Positions 13,944 through 22,828 are shown, counted from the first letter of the stretch. The stretch: DNA of 38,404 nucleotides from an uncultured Phenylobacterium sp. (GCF_902826855.1 NZ_CADEGK010000006.1:1-38404); one strand, 5' to 3'. Numbers and translations are program-made. Notes: generated by a model not told the origin, from the letters alone.

Positions 13944-15205
13944 CGGCCGACTCCGAGCTGCACGGTGAGATGGTCGGGGAACGGGCCGGCCCAAGTGATG
14001 CGCCCCACCTTGCCCAGCCCACGATCCAGGAGCTTGCCGACGAGCATGGGGATCTGGGTGTCGTTTACCGGCCGCCCGGCGCAGACGTGCAGGCCGCCGC
14101 CGAGGTGCATGTAGGCGCGTGAGGGCCGATCCGGCCGCATCTGCGCGGGAAACGGAAACGCCTCGGCGTCCTGCATCGCCGCCTGGGTCCAGGCGAAGAC
14201 CCGGGCCCCCGCCGGGATCGCGACTCCGTCCAGGCTGGACTCGCGCAGCGTCTCGCGCAGCACCAGGGGGTTGTGCGGCCAGCGCCGCAGCGCTTCCCAG
14301 CACCAGCCGCGCATCCGCGCCAGGTCGCCGGCGTCGCGCCGCGCCCGTTCCGCGAGCACCCGGTCGCGGCCCAGCACGTGGACGATCTTGGCGACGGCCG
14401 AGGCGGTGGTGTCGATGCTCCCTACCAGCATCCCGCCCAGGGTGCGGCGCACCCCGTCGTCGTCCAGGAGCCCCTGCGTCATCAGGGCGCCCATCATGTC
14501 GTCACCCAGTTGGCCGCTCTTGCGCCGTCGGGCGATCTCGGCGGCTAGCCAGGCGCGCATCAGCTCCGCGGCCTTGAGCGCGCGCGCCTCGATCGCCTTG
14601 TCCCCGCCGAGGTTGAGGAAGGTGTGGGCGAAGATGGCGCGGGCGACCTCGAGAAACAGGGCCTCGTCTACCCCGCCGATCCCGAACAGCCGCCCGGCCG
14701 TGCGCCCCGCCACGCGACGCGCATAGCCCTCCACCACGTCGACCGATCCGCCGGCCGCGGACAACAGCTCATCGGCGTCGAGCGAGGCCTTGGCGGCCAG
14801 GGCGGGCATATCCACCGCCATCAGGGCCGCGTACAGCGCCCGGCGCTCGAGGACCAGTTCGGCGCCTCGGTCCATGCCCAGCACGAACGGCCCGTTGACC
14901 GCCCCGATGCGTCCGGCGTTCACCGGGGCGATGCCGAAGTCCAGATCGCGGCTCAGCACCTCGCGCACATGGCGGTGGCGCGCGGCGATGATGACCTTGC
15001 CCAACCGGAGCGGCTTCTTCAGCACCCGAACACCGAGCCAGGCAGCGAGGGCAAGCGGGCCCGGACCCGAAAGCAGACCACCGCCCTTTGCCGGTGTGCG
15101 GATCTGCTCGATCCCGATCAGCGGTCCGCCGTCCAGCGCTTCTCCGCCCGGGGCCCCAGAGACACTTCCCGACACGCCCCACCTCGTCTTCACCCAGGAT
15201 TGCAT
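13940..15205 (-). CDS. Cytochrome P450
   Basis: A 421-residue P450. The haem-binding loop reads LGGGLHVCAG with ligand C375. ExxR is E304-R307 (WEALRRWP). The I-helix motif is GSIDTTASA (near residue 270). The loop has leucine where most P450s have phenylalanine. The ATG at 15205 has no clear Shine-Dalgarno sequence, so the message may be short-leadered. It is the first gene of a two-gene operon with the DyP peroxidase (ATGA overlap) and is divergent from a GST-like gene. No ferredoxin or reductase gene lies nearby, so the electron donor is elsewhere, or the enzyme may use peroxide. Confidence 0.88.
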   Translation of the reverse strand: MQSWVKTRWGVSGSVSGAPGGEALDGGPLIGIEQIRTPAKGGGLLSGPGPLALAAWLGVRVLKKPLRLGKVIIAARHRHVREVLSRDLDFGIAPVNAGRIGAVNGPFVLGMDRGAELVLERRALYAALMAVDMPALAAKASLDADELLSAAGGSVDVVEGYARRVAGRTAGRLFGIGGVDEALFLEVARAIFAHTFLNLGGDKAIEARALKAAELMRAWLAAEIARRRKSGQLGDDMMGALMTQGLLDDDGVRRTLGGMLVGSIDTTASAVAKIVHVLGRDRVLAERARRDAGDLARMRGWCWEALRRWPHNPLVLRETLRESSLDGVAIPAGARVFAWTQAAMQDAEAFPFPAQMRPDRPSRAYMHLGGGLHVCAGRPVNDTQIPMLVGKLLDRGLGKVGRITWAGPFPDHLTVQLGVGR

Positions 15206-15280
15206 AATGATCGTGAGGGTTGTTGTCGGAATTGTCGAGTTGTGGCCAGTGGGCGGCGCAACAGGATGTGGGAGGCAGTG
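15206..15280. promoter_or_regulatory. Short divergent promoter region, P450 and GST
   Basis: Only 75 bases separate the two divergent starts, so their promoters must overlap or interleave. The hexamer TTGTCG occurs twice nine bases apart (near 15220 and 15229), a possible operator. I cannot assign -35/-10 boxes confidently. Confidence 0.35.
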
Positions 15281-16057
15281 ATGGCCTCATCAGGGACCTA
15301 CCGGATGGTGACGGCCCGGGTCAGCCCGATGGTCGAGCTCGCCCGTTGGCTGTTCGACCGCTACGACGTCCCGTTCTCCGAGGAATGCCACGCGCCGATG
15401 CTGCACGTGCTGGCCACGCGCGCGGCCGGCGGCGGGGTCGAGTTGCCGGTGATCGTGACGCCAGCGGGCGCGGTCTGGACCGGCGCGCGGGACACCCTCA
15501 AGGGCGTCGATGCGCTGAGCCCGCCGGGACGCAAGCTGTTCGGTGAAGCCGAGGACGAACGGGCCGCGAACCAGGCTTTCGTGGAAGAGCTGCTCGACCG
15601 GCTGCTGACCCAGGTGCGTCGGTTCGTCTATCATCATGTGCTGCCCAACAAGCAGGCGCTGCTTCCGACCGTGACGTTTCGCGCACCGCTTTGGGAGCGC
15701 GCCTTCGTCGGCCGGCTCTATCCGCTCTGGCGGGTGTTGATGGCGCGCGGCCTGGACTTCTCGCCGCAGGCGCTCGCCGACGCCCCGGTGAAGATCGAGG
15801 AGGCCCTGGCGCTGGTCGAGGCGGAGCTGGCCCGGCGCAAGACCCCGTTCCTGGGCGGCGCGGCGCCTGGCTCTCTGGACGTGATCTTCTCGGCCCTGGC
15901 CGGGCCGCTGGTGTTTCCGCGGAACTATGGCACACGGCTGCCGGCGGTGGAGGATCTGCCGGATGCGTTGCGGCGGTTCGTCGCCGCGACCCGGGCGCGG
16001 CCGGCCGGCGACCTCGTCCTGCGCACTTACGACGCCACCCGGTTCCCGCGCAGCTGA
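15281..16057 (+). CDS. Glutathione S-transferase family protein
   Basis: The ATG at 15281 has GGAGG five bases upstream; 258 residues. The N-terminal thioredoxin-like part (about 1-85) begins YRMVTARVSPMVELARWLF and includes LPVIVTPAGAVW at the position of the glutathione-binding cis-proline loop. The helical C-terminal domain (about 95-258) has LGGAAPGSLDVIFSALAGPL, typical of GSTs. It likely conjugates or isomerises an electrophile. Its divergence from the P450/DyP operon suggests handling of an oxidised product. Its stop abuts the stop of the convergent pilus gene with no base between. Confidence 0.75.
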   Translation: MASSGTYRMVTARVSPMVELARWLFDRYDVPFSEECHAPMLHVLATRAAGGGVELPVIVTPAGAVWTGARDTLKGVDALSPPGRKLFGEAEDERAANQAFVEELLDRLLTQVRRFVYHHVLPNKQALLPTVTFRAPLWERAFVGRLYPLWRVLMARGLDFSPQALADAPVKIEEALALVEAELARRKTPFLGGAAPGSLDVIFSALAGPLVFPRNYGTRLPAVEDLPDALRRFVAATRARPAGDLVLRTYDATRFPRS

Positions 16058-16576
16058 CTAGAGTTTCTCAACCTGGTTCGAGAGCCGCGGACGCACATAG
16101 GCGTGGCGGGTGAAGCGGATGGTGGCCGGCATGAACAGTCCGAAGGTCGGCTTGTAGTCGTAGATCACGTCGGTCACGATCACGCTCTCGCCGTTGGCCA
16201 GGAATCCATACGGAACCGAAGGACCGCCCGTCAGTGTGTAGGCCTTCTTCACGCTCCAGTCCGTGGTCTGGGTCCCTGAACTGTTCTTGCTGATGCTGGA
16301 GATCCGCTGCTGCACGCCCAGTTGCGGGTACGGGTGGATCATGGCGCCGCTGGCGGTCAGCACATCGTCCAGGTCGCTGGTCGTCACCGAGCGGCTCTGC
16401 GCCACGATGTCGGCCATGGCGGAGGCGATGTGGGCGACGTTGCGCTGCGCCTGGTAGGCCATCAGCGCTTCCGCCGCCCCAACGTGCAGCACGAAGAGCA
16501 CCGGGAAGATCAGGACGAACTCGACGGCGGCGGCGCCCTTCTGGTCGGCCGCGCCGCGGCGGATGAACCGGATCAT
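16058..16576 (-). CDS. TadE-like pilus assembly pseudopilin
   Basis: A 172-residue protein. The N-terminus has the TadE signature: positively charged start, GAAAVEFVLIFPVLF (glycine, then glutamate at the +5-like position, then a hydrophobic helix). The rest is an extracytoplasmic domain rich in threonine/serine. TadE-like minor pseudopilins are processed by a prepilin peptidase and help assemble Flp/Tad pili. The ATG overlaps the upstream TadE-like gene's stop as ATGA. Confidence 0.8.
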   Translation of the reverse strand: MIRFIRRGAADQKGAAAVEFVLIFPVLFVLHVGAAEALMAYQAQRNVAHIASAMADIVAQSRSVTTSDLDDVLTASGAMIHPYPQLGVQQRISSISKNSSGTQTTDWSVKKAYTLTGGPSVPYGFLANGESVIVTDVIYDYKPTFGLFMPATIRFTRHAYVRPRLSNQVEKL

Positions 16577-17091
16577 TTGAATGGCTCGTTCTTGAATGCG
16601 AGGCGTGTTCCGAGGGTCACGCTCATGGGACCGGCGTGCGGATAGCCGGTGGCCATGAACGGCGTGATCAAGGGCCAGTTGTAGTCGGCCTTGACGATCA
16701 CGATGTCGCCCGCGCCACCCTTGTCGAAGTCCCCGTTCGGGGGCGAGGTCACGCTGGCGCCCGCGTCGACGAATTTCGAGAACGTCTGCGCGCTGACCAC
16801 CAGGCGCGCGCGGCAGCCGCTGACGTTGCCCCCCAGGTTCGCACAGACCTGATCCTCGAAGCTGCCCACGTCGGTCGGTGCGCTGCCCTGGCCGGTGCGT
16901 ATCTTCCGCGCGACCTCGGCCACGGCGTTGTCCAGGCCGCTAGCCATCATGCCCAGCACGCCGATCTCGACAAGCGAGAGCAGGGCGAAGCACAGCAGCG
17001 GCGCCACCAGGGCGAACTCCAGCGCCGTCGCGCCGCGCTCGTCACGCCGGAATGCCGACTCGCGGGCGCAGATATGGACGCGATGAGACAT
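16573..17091 (-). CDS. TadE-like pilus assembly pseudopilin (first of two)
   Basis: A 172-residue protein with the motif RGATALEFALVAPLLCFALL at residues about 19-38, the same layout as its downstream neighbour. The extracytoplasmic part has two cysteines (VCANL and GCRARL) that could pair. It is the first gene of a two-gene leftward operon starting from the 148-base intergenic region shared with the TadG-like gene. Confidence 0.8.
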   Translation of the reverse strand: MSHRVHICARESAFRRDERGATALEFALVAPLLCFALLSLVEIGVLGMMASGLDNAVAEVARKIRTGQGSAPTDVGSFEDQVCANLGGNVSGCRARLVVSAQTFSKFVDAGASVTSPPNGDFDKGGAGDIVIVKADYNWPLITPFMATGYPHAGPMSVTLGTRLAFKNEPFK

Positions 17092-17145
17092 CCAACCAGT
17101 GTCTCAGGTTTGTGCAAACAGCAAGTTAATGGGAGATGATACACA

Positions 17146-17161
17146 GTAAACAGAGTTTAAC
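17146..17161 (+). promoter_or_regulatory. Candidate CtrA-binding site
   Basis: GTAA-N7-TTAAC differs by one base from the Caulobacterales CtrA consensus TTAA-N7-TTAAC. It lies in the divergent region between the TadE and TadG genes. CtrA controls Tad pilus genes in Caulobacter, so the place is sensible. Binding is not shown. Confidence 0.45.
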
Positions 17162-17167
17162 GATCCT

Positions 17168-17186
17168 GGATAATAAGAGATTATCC
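17168..17186. promoter_or_regulatory. 19-bp inverted repeat, candidate operator
   Basis: GGATAAT-AAGAG-ATTATCC has perfect 7-bp arms around a 5-nt spacer. It is AT-rich in a GC-rich genome and lies just upstream of the -35 element of the TadG-like gene. Confidence 0.5.
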
Positions 17187-17191
17187 GTCCT

Positions 17192-17219
17192 CTGACATTC
17201 TCCTGCCTAAGAATATAGT
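17192..17219 (+). promoter_or_regulatory. Sigma70-type promoter for the TadG-like gene
   Basis: CTGACA (17192-17197) and TATAGT (17214-17219) are each one base from consensus and are 16 bp apart. The ATG is 20 bases after the -10. Confidence 0.55.
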
Positions 17220-17239
17220 CCAGCTGCAGGAATCCGGTC

Positions 17240-18805
17240 ATGAGTCCTTCCAGGCCTTCGCGACGTAATCGTTTCCTCCGCGCGATCTGCGACCGTCGCG
17301 GGAACGTCGCCACGGTGGCGGCGCTCGCCATGGCGCCGCTGGCGATCGCCGGACTTGGGGCCGCGGATCTGGCCCGTGCGACCAGCGCCAAGTCCCAGCT
17401 GCAAGACGCGCTGGACGCCGCCGCTTTGGCCGCCGCCCGGTCCAACGCCACGACGGACTCTGAGCTGAAGGTGGCCGGCGACAAGTACCTGAACCAGAAC
17501 CTGGCGCTTGGGTCGGCCTTTGCCCTCACCTCGTCCACCTTCAAGTTCGGCGCCGACGGGCGTGTGGTCGCCGCGGCCAAGCTGAGGGTCACCCCCTTCG
17601 TCGTCGGCCTCGTAACCGGCGGCAGCATGGACGTGGGCGCCTCCGCCGAGGTGGTGCGCGCCGGCTCCAAGCTCGAGATCGCCCTGGTCCTCGACAACAC
17701 CGGCTCCATGGACCAAGGCGACAAGCTCGAGGACATGAAGGAGGCGGCTGAGAACTTCGTCGACAAGATGGAGGAGCTCTCGGACAAGGCCACTGAGCTC
17801 AACACAATTCGCATCTCCCTGGTGCCGTTCTCCAACAGCGTGCGGCTCGACGCCACGGCCCACCGCTATTCGAGCTGGATCGACCAGAGCGGGAACTCGC
17901 CGATCAACGACGAGATCTTCACCACCGCCACCGGCACCCAGCACGCCAACCGCTTCGACCTTTTCGCGCAACTGGGAACGAGCTGGCGCGGGTGCGTCGA
18001 AATGCGCAAGGCGCCCTACGACGTGCAGGACGACGCGCCGACGAGCGGGGCGATGCTCTACACACCCTACTTCGCCGTCGACGAGCCCGACAGCCAGACC
18101 AGCGGCTACGGCGACGACTACCAGAACGACTATGTCAGCGACGGCGTGAGCGGTTCCGTTACGAACTGGCGTGTCCGGCAGGGAAAGGTCAACAAGTACG
18201 GCGGAAGCAAGAAAGGCAGCATGACCACCACGTTCGGCCCGAACAGGGGTTGTCAGCTGAAGCCGCTCAGGCGGCTGGGCACGGACTTCTCGGGCCTGCG
18301 CTCGGCGATCAACGACCTCAACGCCGCCGGCAACACCAACATCCCGATCGGCATGGCCTGGGGCTGGAACACGCTGTCGCCCCACGCGCCGTTCAGTGAC
18401 GGCGTCGCCTACGGCACCGTGGGCTACAAGAAGATCATCGTGCTGATGACCGACGGCGAGAACACCATAGACCAGCGGGATACGCCCAACGACGGCACCT
18501 ACGCCGGCACCGGCTATATCTGGCAGGGCCGCATCCTGAAGGCCGACGGCGCGCCGCTGCCGCAGGGCGCCTCAGACGCCGATCGAACCGCCGCCCTCGA
18601 CTCGCGCCTCGCGCTGATCTGCACGAACATCAAGGCCAGGGGCATCGAGGTGTACACGATCCGCGTTGAGGACGGCTCCAGCACCCTGCTGAAGAACTGC
18701 GCAAGTGGCGACGACCACTACTACAACGTCGAGGACTCGGTGACGCTAACCGCCGCGTTCGAGTCTATCGCGGGCCAGATCGCGGCGCTGCACCTGGCGA
18801 AATAG
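17240..18805 (+). CDS. TadG-like pilus protein with von Willebrand factor A domain
   Basis: A 521-residue protein with a TadE/TadG-type N-terminal segment (RRGNVATVAALAMAPLAIAG, residues about 19-38), then a Tad-like region (SAKSQLQDALDAAALAAA), then a VWA domain from about 145. The metal-binding loop is DNTGSM (D152) and a second conserved loop is MTDGEN (M403-N408). TadG proteins are tight-adherence components anchored in the inner membrane and exposed to the periplasm. The gene diverges from two TadE-like genes, so the three probably form one functional island. The secretion ATPase and pilin genes are not in the window. Confidence 0.82.
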   Translation: MSPSRPSRRNRFLRAICDRRGNVATVAALAMAPLAIAGLGAADLARATSAKSQLQDALDAAALAAARSNATTDSELKVAGDKYLNQNLALGSAFALTSSTFKFGADGRVVAAAKLRVTPFVVGLVTGGSMDVGASAEVVRAGSKLEIALVLDNTGSMDQGDKLEDMKEAAENFVDKMEELSDKATELNTIRISLVPFSNSVRLDATAHRYSSWIDQSGNSPINDEIFTTATGTQHANRFDLFAQLGTSWRGCVEMRKAPYDVQDDAPTSGAMLYTPYFAVDEPDSQTSGYGDDYQNDYVSDGVSGSVTNWRVRQGKVNKYGGSKKGSMTTTFGPNRGCQLKPLRRLGTDFSGLRSAINDLNAAGNTNIPIGMAWGWNTLSPHAPFSDGVAYGTVGYKKIIVLMTDGENTIDQRDTPNDGTYAGTGYIWQGRILKADGAPLPQGASDADRTAALDSRLALICTNIKARGIEVYTIRVEDGSSTLLKNCASGDDHYYNVEDSVTLTAAFESIAGQIAALHLAK

Positions 18806-18806
18806 C

Positions 18807-19355
18807 TCAGACGGGCTTCAGCGGCTCCATCGGGCCGAGCGGCAGGGTGACGCGCACTGCGTCCCCTGCCCTCACCTCTCCGCCCTGCCGCACGACGGCC
18901 ATAACGCCGGCCTTGCGCACCGGCGCCCCGTCCGGCCCCCGCCCCAGGCAAGCCGCCATCAGGCCCTCCGCCAGCCCGTCCAATTGGATGCACGGGTTCC
19001 GCAGGCCGGTCACCTCGATCACCGCCTCCGCGCCCAGGTGCAAGGTCGCGCCGCGCGGCAGGCCCAGCAGGTCGACCCCGCGGGTGGTCACGTTCTCGCC
19101 CATCAGCCCCGCAGTCACGACGAATCCCTTCGCCGCCAGTTCATCGTGCAATTCGGCATGCAGCAGGTGCACTTGGCGCAGGTTGGGCTGATCGGGATTC
19201 TGCCGCACCCGGCTGCGGTGCTTCACCTTCGCCCCGTAGTGCGCGTCGCCCTCTACCCCGTGCCCGGCGACCAGGCGGATCATCAGCTGATTGGGCTTGT
19301 CGACCCCGTGGCCGGCCTTGCGGCTCACCGCGACGATGGCGCCATTCGATGACAT
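18807..19355 (-). CDS. MOSC-domain protein
   Basis: A 182-residue, single-domain MOSC protein (molybdenum cofactor sulfurase C-terminal family). Signature stretches are GVEGDAHYG (about 34-42), GENVTTRGVDLLGLPRG (about 84-100) and TGLRNPC with the family's conserved cysteine. MOSC proteins are thought to bind and transfer sulfur or handle molybdenum cofactor; free-standing ones mostly lack defined substrates. The next gene, a TusA-like sulfur carrier, starts 53 bases away in the opposite direction, which fits a sulfur-transfer theme. The stop is one base from the convergent TadG stop. Confidence 0.8.
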   Translation of the reverse strand: MSSNGAIVAVSRKAGHGVDKPNQLMIRLVAGHGVEGDAHYGAKVKHRSRVRQNPDQPNLRQVHLLHAELHDELAAKGFVVTAGLMGENVTTRGVDLLGLPRGATLHLGAEAVIEVTGLRNPCIQLDGLAEGLMAACLGRGPDGAPVRKAGVMAVVRQGGEVRAGDAVRVTLPLGPMEPLKPV

Positions 19356-19407
19356 GCCGGAGCTATAGCACAGCCGCGCCGCTCGTCAGGCCGGGGCGCC
19401 ATGGTGT

Positions 19408-19662
19408 ATGCGCGGCGGCATGGGCGAGCCCGAAATCCTGGTGGACGCGCGCGGGCATCGCTGCCCGGTGCCCACCCTGCGCCTGCGCCGGGCCCTGGAG
19501 CGGGCGGCGCCGGGCGCGCGCGTGCGGCTGCTGGCCGATGATCCCATGGCCCGCATAGACGTCCCGCACTTCGCCGCCCAGATCGGCGCCACCGTGCTCG
19601 AACAAGGCGAGAGCGGCGCGGTGCTCAGCTTCCTGGTCACCGGGCGCGCCGACGCCGCCTGA
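19408..19662 (+). CDS. TusA/SirA-like sulfur-carrier protein
   Basis: An 84-residue protein with the CPxP signature (GHRCPVP, C19) at the start of the first helix and the two-layer alpha/beta pattern of TusA proteins. The cysteine carries persulfide in sulfur relay. The start may be the ATG at 19408 or 19420 (MGEPEILVDARG), the second giving the more usual length. It diverges from the MOSC gene. Confidence 0.75.
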   Translation: MRGGMGEPEILVDARGHRCPVPTLRLRRALERAAPGARVRLLADDPMARIDVPHFAAQIGATVLEQGESGAVLSFLVTGRADAA

Positions 19663-19678
19663 TCGACTGCGAACCGCG

Positions 19679-20608
19679 TCATCCCGACCCGCGCAGCCCG
19701 CCGAGCTCTGCGACCTGCGGCACGTGGCGCTGCAGGGCAATCTCGACCTCGGTCGCCAGCGCACCGCCGAAGAAGAGTGCGTTCACGTTCCAGCTGAGCC
19801 AGATCAGGAAGATCACGACCGTCGCGATGGAACCGTAGGTGGCCCCCAGCGCCGCGATCTGCTCCACGTAGATCCCGAGGCCCCACGACGCGAAGATGCA
19901 CAGCGCCGAGGCCGCGGCCCCGCCGAGCGACGAGGCGCGCCAGTCCACCGGGTCGCGCGACATCGCCCATCGGTAGATCAGTGTCATGCCGAGGGTCATG
20001 CCGGCGCTGGCCCAGGTCCACTCGCTGTAGAGCCACATCACCCCGCGCAGCGGTCGTAGGTCGAGGGTCTCGGCGGCGATCCGGAAACCGAAAAACACCG
20101 CCGACAGCATGCCCAGAAGTCCGAAGGCCGCGAACAGCACCACCAGCGCCATGAAGTTGAAGCCCAGGAACCCGCGCGGCTTGTGCTCGTCGTGGATGAA
20201 CGACAGCCCCGCAAGGAAGGCCTTGAAGCCGCGGTGCGAAGCGTAGGCGCCGATCACCAAGGCCAGGGCGCTCTGGGTGGAGATCGTCTCCCGCGGCGCC
20301 TGGGCGAGGCGCATGAGTTCGCCCTGGAAGATCAGCCGCGCGGCATCGGGCATCACCTGGGCCAGGTACTCGCCCTGTTCGGCCACGCGCGTCGGGTCGG
20401 AGAGCAGGCTGTAAAGGCCGATCAGGATCGCCAACGCCGGGAAGATCGCCAGCATGACGAAGAATGAGACCCCACCTGTGTAGAGCATCACGTCGCGGCC
20501 CCACAGCCGGCCCAGCGCCTTGCCGACGATGGTGAGGCTCAGGCGCAGCGCGTGGACGGGATCCCAGTCGCGCTCACGCAACCGGCGGGGCAGCTCGCGC
20601 AGTCTCAT
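19679..20608 (-). CDS. YihY/BrkB-family inner-membrane protein
   Basis: A 309-residue membrane protein of the YihY/BrkB family. The hallmark MLYTGGVSFFVMLAIFPALA (about 38-57) starts the first helix. Further helices are around 120, 165-190, 215-235, 250-270 and 280-300. The ATG at 20608 is preferred over an upstream in-frame start at 20686 because the extra stretch is arginine/serine-rich. The family's function is not settled (early claims as ribonuclease BN were withdrawn); transport or envelope roles are suggested. Confidence 0.8.
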   Translation of the reverse strand: MRLRELPRRLRERDWDPVHALRLSLTIVGKALGRLWGRDVMLYTGGVSFFVMLAIFPALAILIGLYSLLSDPTRVAEQGEYLAQVMPDAARLIFQGELMRLAQAPRETISTQSALALVIGAYASHRGFKAFLAGLSFIHDEHKPRGFLGFNFMALVVLFAAFGLLGMLSAVFFGFRIAAETLDLRPLRGVMWLYSEWTWASAGMTLGMTLIYRWAMSRDPVDWRASSLGGAAASALCIFASWGLGIYVEQIAALGATYGSIATVVIFLIWLSWNVNALFFGGALATEVEIALQRHVPQVAELGGLRGSG

Positions 20609-20869
20609 GCGCGCGGAAGGTGAGCAGGAACGTGGCCGAGCGCAACCCCGGCCCGAAGGAGCCCGAAAATGGAAACGGCGCGCCACCCGGTGAAGAGTGA
20701 CGCGCCGCCCGATGGGCGTGTCGTTCCATCAGAGCCGTTCGCCGCTTCGAGGGACGGGAGAGCGCGTCGCCCGGCTCATGAGCGAACATCGTCTTTCGCC
20801 GCTGAACCGCGCCTGAACGACGCTTTCAGGTAACGCGCCGGCTAAGCGCCTGATACGGCAGCGCTTCCC
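20609..20869. other. 261-base gap upstream of the YihY-like gene
   Basis: Region between the stop of the CoA-transferase gene (20870) and the YihY-like start. It should carry the YihY promoter. Arginine-rich frames cross it in several directions; none has protein-like composition. I see no clear promoter, terminator or RNA gene. Confidence 0.4.
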
Positions 20870-21982
20870 TCAGGCCAGAGCGGCGATCTCGTCCGGCGAG
20901 AAGCCCCAGTCGCGCAGCGCGTCGGTGTTGTGGGCGCCGATCGCCGGCGGCGGGCCCTGGATGGCCCCCGGCGTCGCCGAAAACCTCGGGGCCGGGGCCG
21001 GCTGTGTCACGCCGCCCACCTCGACGAAGGTCTTGCGCGCGACGTTGTGCGGGTGCTTCGGAGCCTCGTCCAGATCCAGGACCGGGCCGAAGCAGACGTC
21101 GGTGCCGCCCATGATCTCGGTCCACTCGTCGCGGGTCTTCTGGGCGATCACATTGGCCAGCTTCGTGCGAAGGTCGGGCCACGCGCTCCGGTCCATCTGC
21201 TTGGCGAACTCGGGGTCGTTGATCCCGGTCTTCTCCAGCAGCAGGGCGTAGAACTGCGGTTCGATGGAGCCCACCGAGATCCACTTGCCGTCGCTGCACT
21301 TGTAGGTGTCGTAGAAATGGGCGCCGCCATCCAGCAGGTTCTGGCGCCGCTCTTCCTTCCAGCCGCCTGCGGCCTTCATGCCGTAGAACATCGACATCAG
21401 GGAGGCCGCGCCGTCGCTCATGGCGCAGTCCACCACCTGGCCCTTGCCGGTCTCGCGCGCCTGGATGACGCCAGCCAGCAGGCCGAACGCCAAGTAAAGC
21501 GCCCCGCCGCCGAAGTCGCCCACCAGGTTCAGCGGCGGCACCGGCTTGTCGGCGGTGCCGATGGCGTGCAGCGCGCCGGTGATGGCGATGTAGTTCATGT
21601 CGTGGCCGGCCGCCTGGCTGTAGGGCCCGAACTGGCCCCAGCCGGTCATGCGGCCGTACACCAGCTTCGGATTACGCTTCAGCGCCACGTCCGGGCCCAG
21701 GCCCAGGCGTTCCATCACACCCGGCCGGAAGCCTTCGAACAGCACATCGGCCTGTTCGACCAGCTTAAGGCAGGCCTCTATGGCAGCGGGCGATTTCAGG
21801 TCCAGCGCCACCGAGCGGCGGCCGCGGCCGGTGACATCCGTGGGCGAACCACGCCCCGGGCCCTTGCGGTCGATGCGGACGACGTCGGCGCCGAGGTCGG
21901 AGAGCAGCATGCCGCAGAACGGACCCGGGCCGATGCCCGCGAACTCCACGATCTTCAGTCCCGTGAGCGGACCCTGGCGCAT
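20870..21982 (-). CDS. CaiB/BaiF-family protein, alpha-methylacyl-CoA racemase type
   Basis: A 370-residue family III CoA-transferase-like protein. The N-terminus ([20 protein letters not shown]) and [19 protein letters not shown] (about 79-97) are typical of alpha-methylacyl-CoA racemases. H127 in AGHDMNY and D156 in VGDFGGG match the catalytic His/Asp pair of Mycobacterium MCR (H126, D156). It would epimerise 2-methylacyl-CoA esters in branched-chain or sterol side-chain breakdown. The SDR gene lies 81 bases upstream on the same strand and may be co-transcribed. Confidence 0.85.
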   Translation of the reverse strand: MRQGPLTGLKIVEFAGIGPGPFCGMLLSDLGADVVRIDRKGPGRGSPTDVTGRGRRSVALDLKSPAAIEACLKLVEQADVLFEGFRPGVMERLGLGPDVALKRNPKLVYGRMTGWGQFGPYSQAAGHDMNYIAITGALHAIGTADKPVPPLNLVGDFGGGALYLAFGLLAGVIQARETGKGQVVDCAMSDGAASLMSMFYGMKAAGGWKEERRQNLLDGGAHFYDTYKCSDGKWISVGSIEPQFYALLLEKTGINDPEFAKQMDRSAWPDLRTKLANVIAQKTRDEWTEIMGGTDVCFGPVLDLDEAPKHPHNVARKTFVEVGGVTQPAPAPRFSATPGAIQGPPPAIGAHNTDALRDWGFSPDEIAALA

Positions 21983-22063
21983 GTCGTATCCTCCGTCGTC
22001 TTTGGGCGCCGATCTAAGCGCCCTGCCCCTCGGTCAGCCAACAGCATAGGCCGCCACCAGGGT

Positions 22064-22828
22064 CTACCCGCCCCCGGGCAGCGATTGTCCGTCGTCGACG
22101 GTGAAGACGCTCCCGGTGATCGCCCTGGCCGCGGGGCCCGCCAGCATCAGGAACGCCGCGTCCAGGTCCTCCGCGTCCATCAGCCGCCGCCGCGGGAAGC
22201 CCTTCAGCTGCTTCTGCCCGCCCTCGGTGGGCCACCAGAAGTCGTTGATGCCGGTCTCGATGTAGCCGGGGCAGAGCGCGTTCACCGCGATCCCCTTGCG
22301 CGCCCACTCACGCGCCAGGCTCTTCGTCAGCATGGCCACCGCCGCCTTCGAGCCGCAGTAGGCCGACAGGCCCGGCAGGACCGTGTGGCTGGCGATCGAG
22401 GCGATGTTGATGATCCGCCCCTCCACCTTGGCCGCGATCATCCGCGCGGCGGCCTCGCGCGCGGCGAAATAGGTCGCACGCACGTTCACGTTGAAGGTCG
22501 TGTCGAACTCCTCGATCGTGAGGTCGAGCGCCATCCCCTCCCCGCCGACCCCGGCGTTGTTCACCAGGATGTCGATGGTCCCGAGTTCTGCGGCGGCGCG
22601 GTCCAGCGCCGGGGCGATGGCGTGGGCGTCGGCCACGTCGAGGGCGAATGCGATCGCCCGACCGCCGGCCGCGTTCAGCTCCGCCGCCAGCGCCTCGATC
22701 TTGTCCACTCGCCGCGCGGTGATCGCCACCGCCGCGCCGTTCCTGCTGAGCAGCCGGGCAAAATGCTCCCCGAGGCCGCCGCTGGCCCCGGTGAGGAATG
22801 CAACTCTGCCCGTCAATATTTGATCCAC
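22064..22828 (-). CDS. Short-chain dehydrogenase/reductase
   Basis: A GTG at 22828 with GGAGG about eight bases upstream gives 254 residues. The cofactor loop is TGASGGLG (14-21), followed by NNAG (near 90), NVNVRAT and the active-site YxxxK (YCGSK, near 155). The C-terminus has CPGYIETGIN and GSVFTVDDGQSLPGG, as in classical SDRs. ITARR after the second strand suggests NADP preference. It likely acts with the neighbouring CoA-ester racemase in fatty or branched acyl metabolism. The substrate is unknown. Confidence 0.82.
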   Translation of the reverse strand: MDQILTGRVAFLTGASGGLGEHFARLLSRNGAAVAITARRVDKIEALAAELNAAGGRAIAFALDVADAHAIAPALDRAAAELGTIDILVNNAGVGGEGMALDLTIEEFDTTFNVNVRATYFAAREAAARMIAAKVEGRIINIASIASHTVLPGLSAYCGSKAAVAMLTKSLAREWARKGIAVNALCPGYIETGINDFWWPTEGGQKQLKGFPRRRLMDAEDLDAAFLMLAGPAARAITGSVFTVDDGQSLPGGG

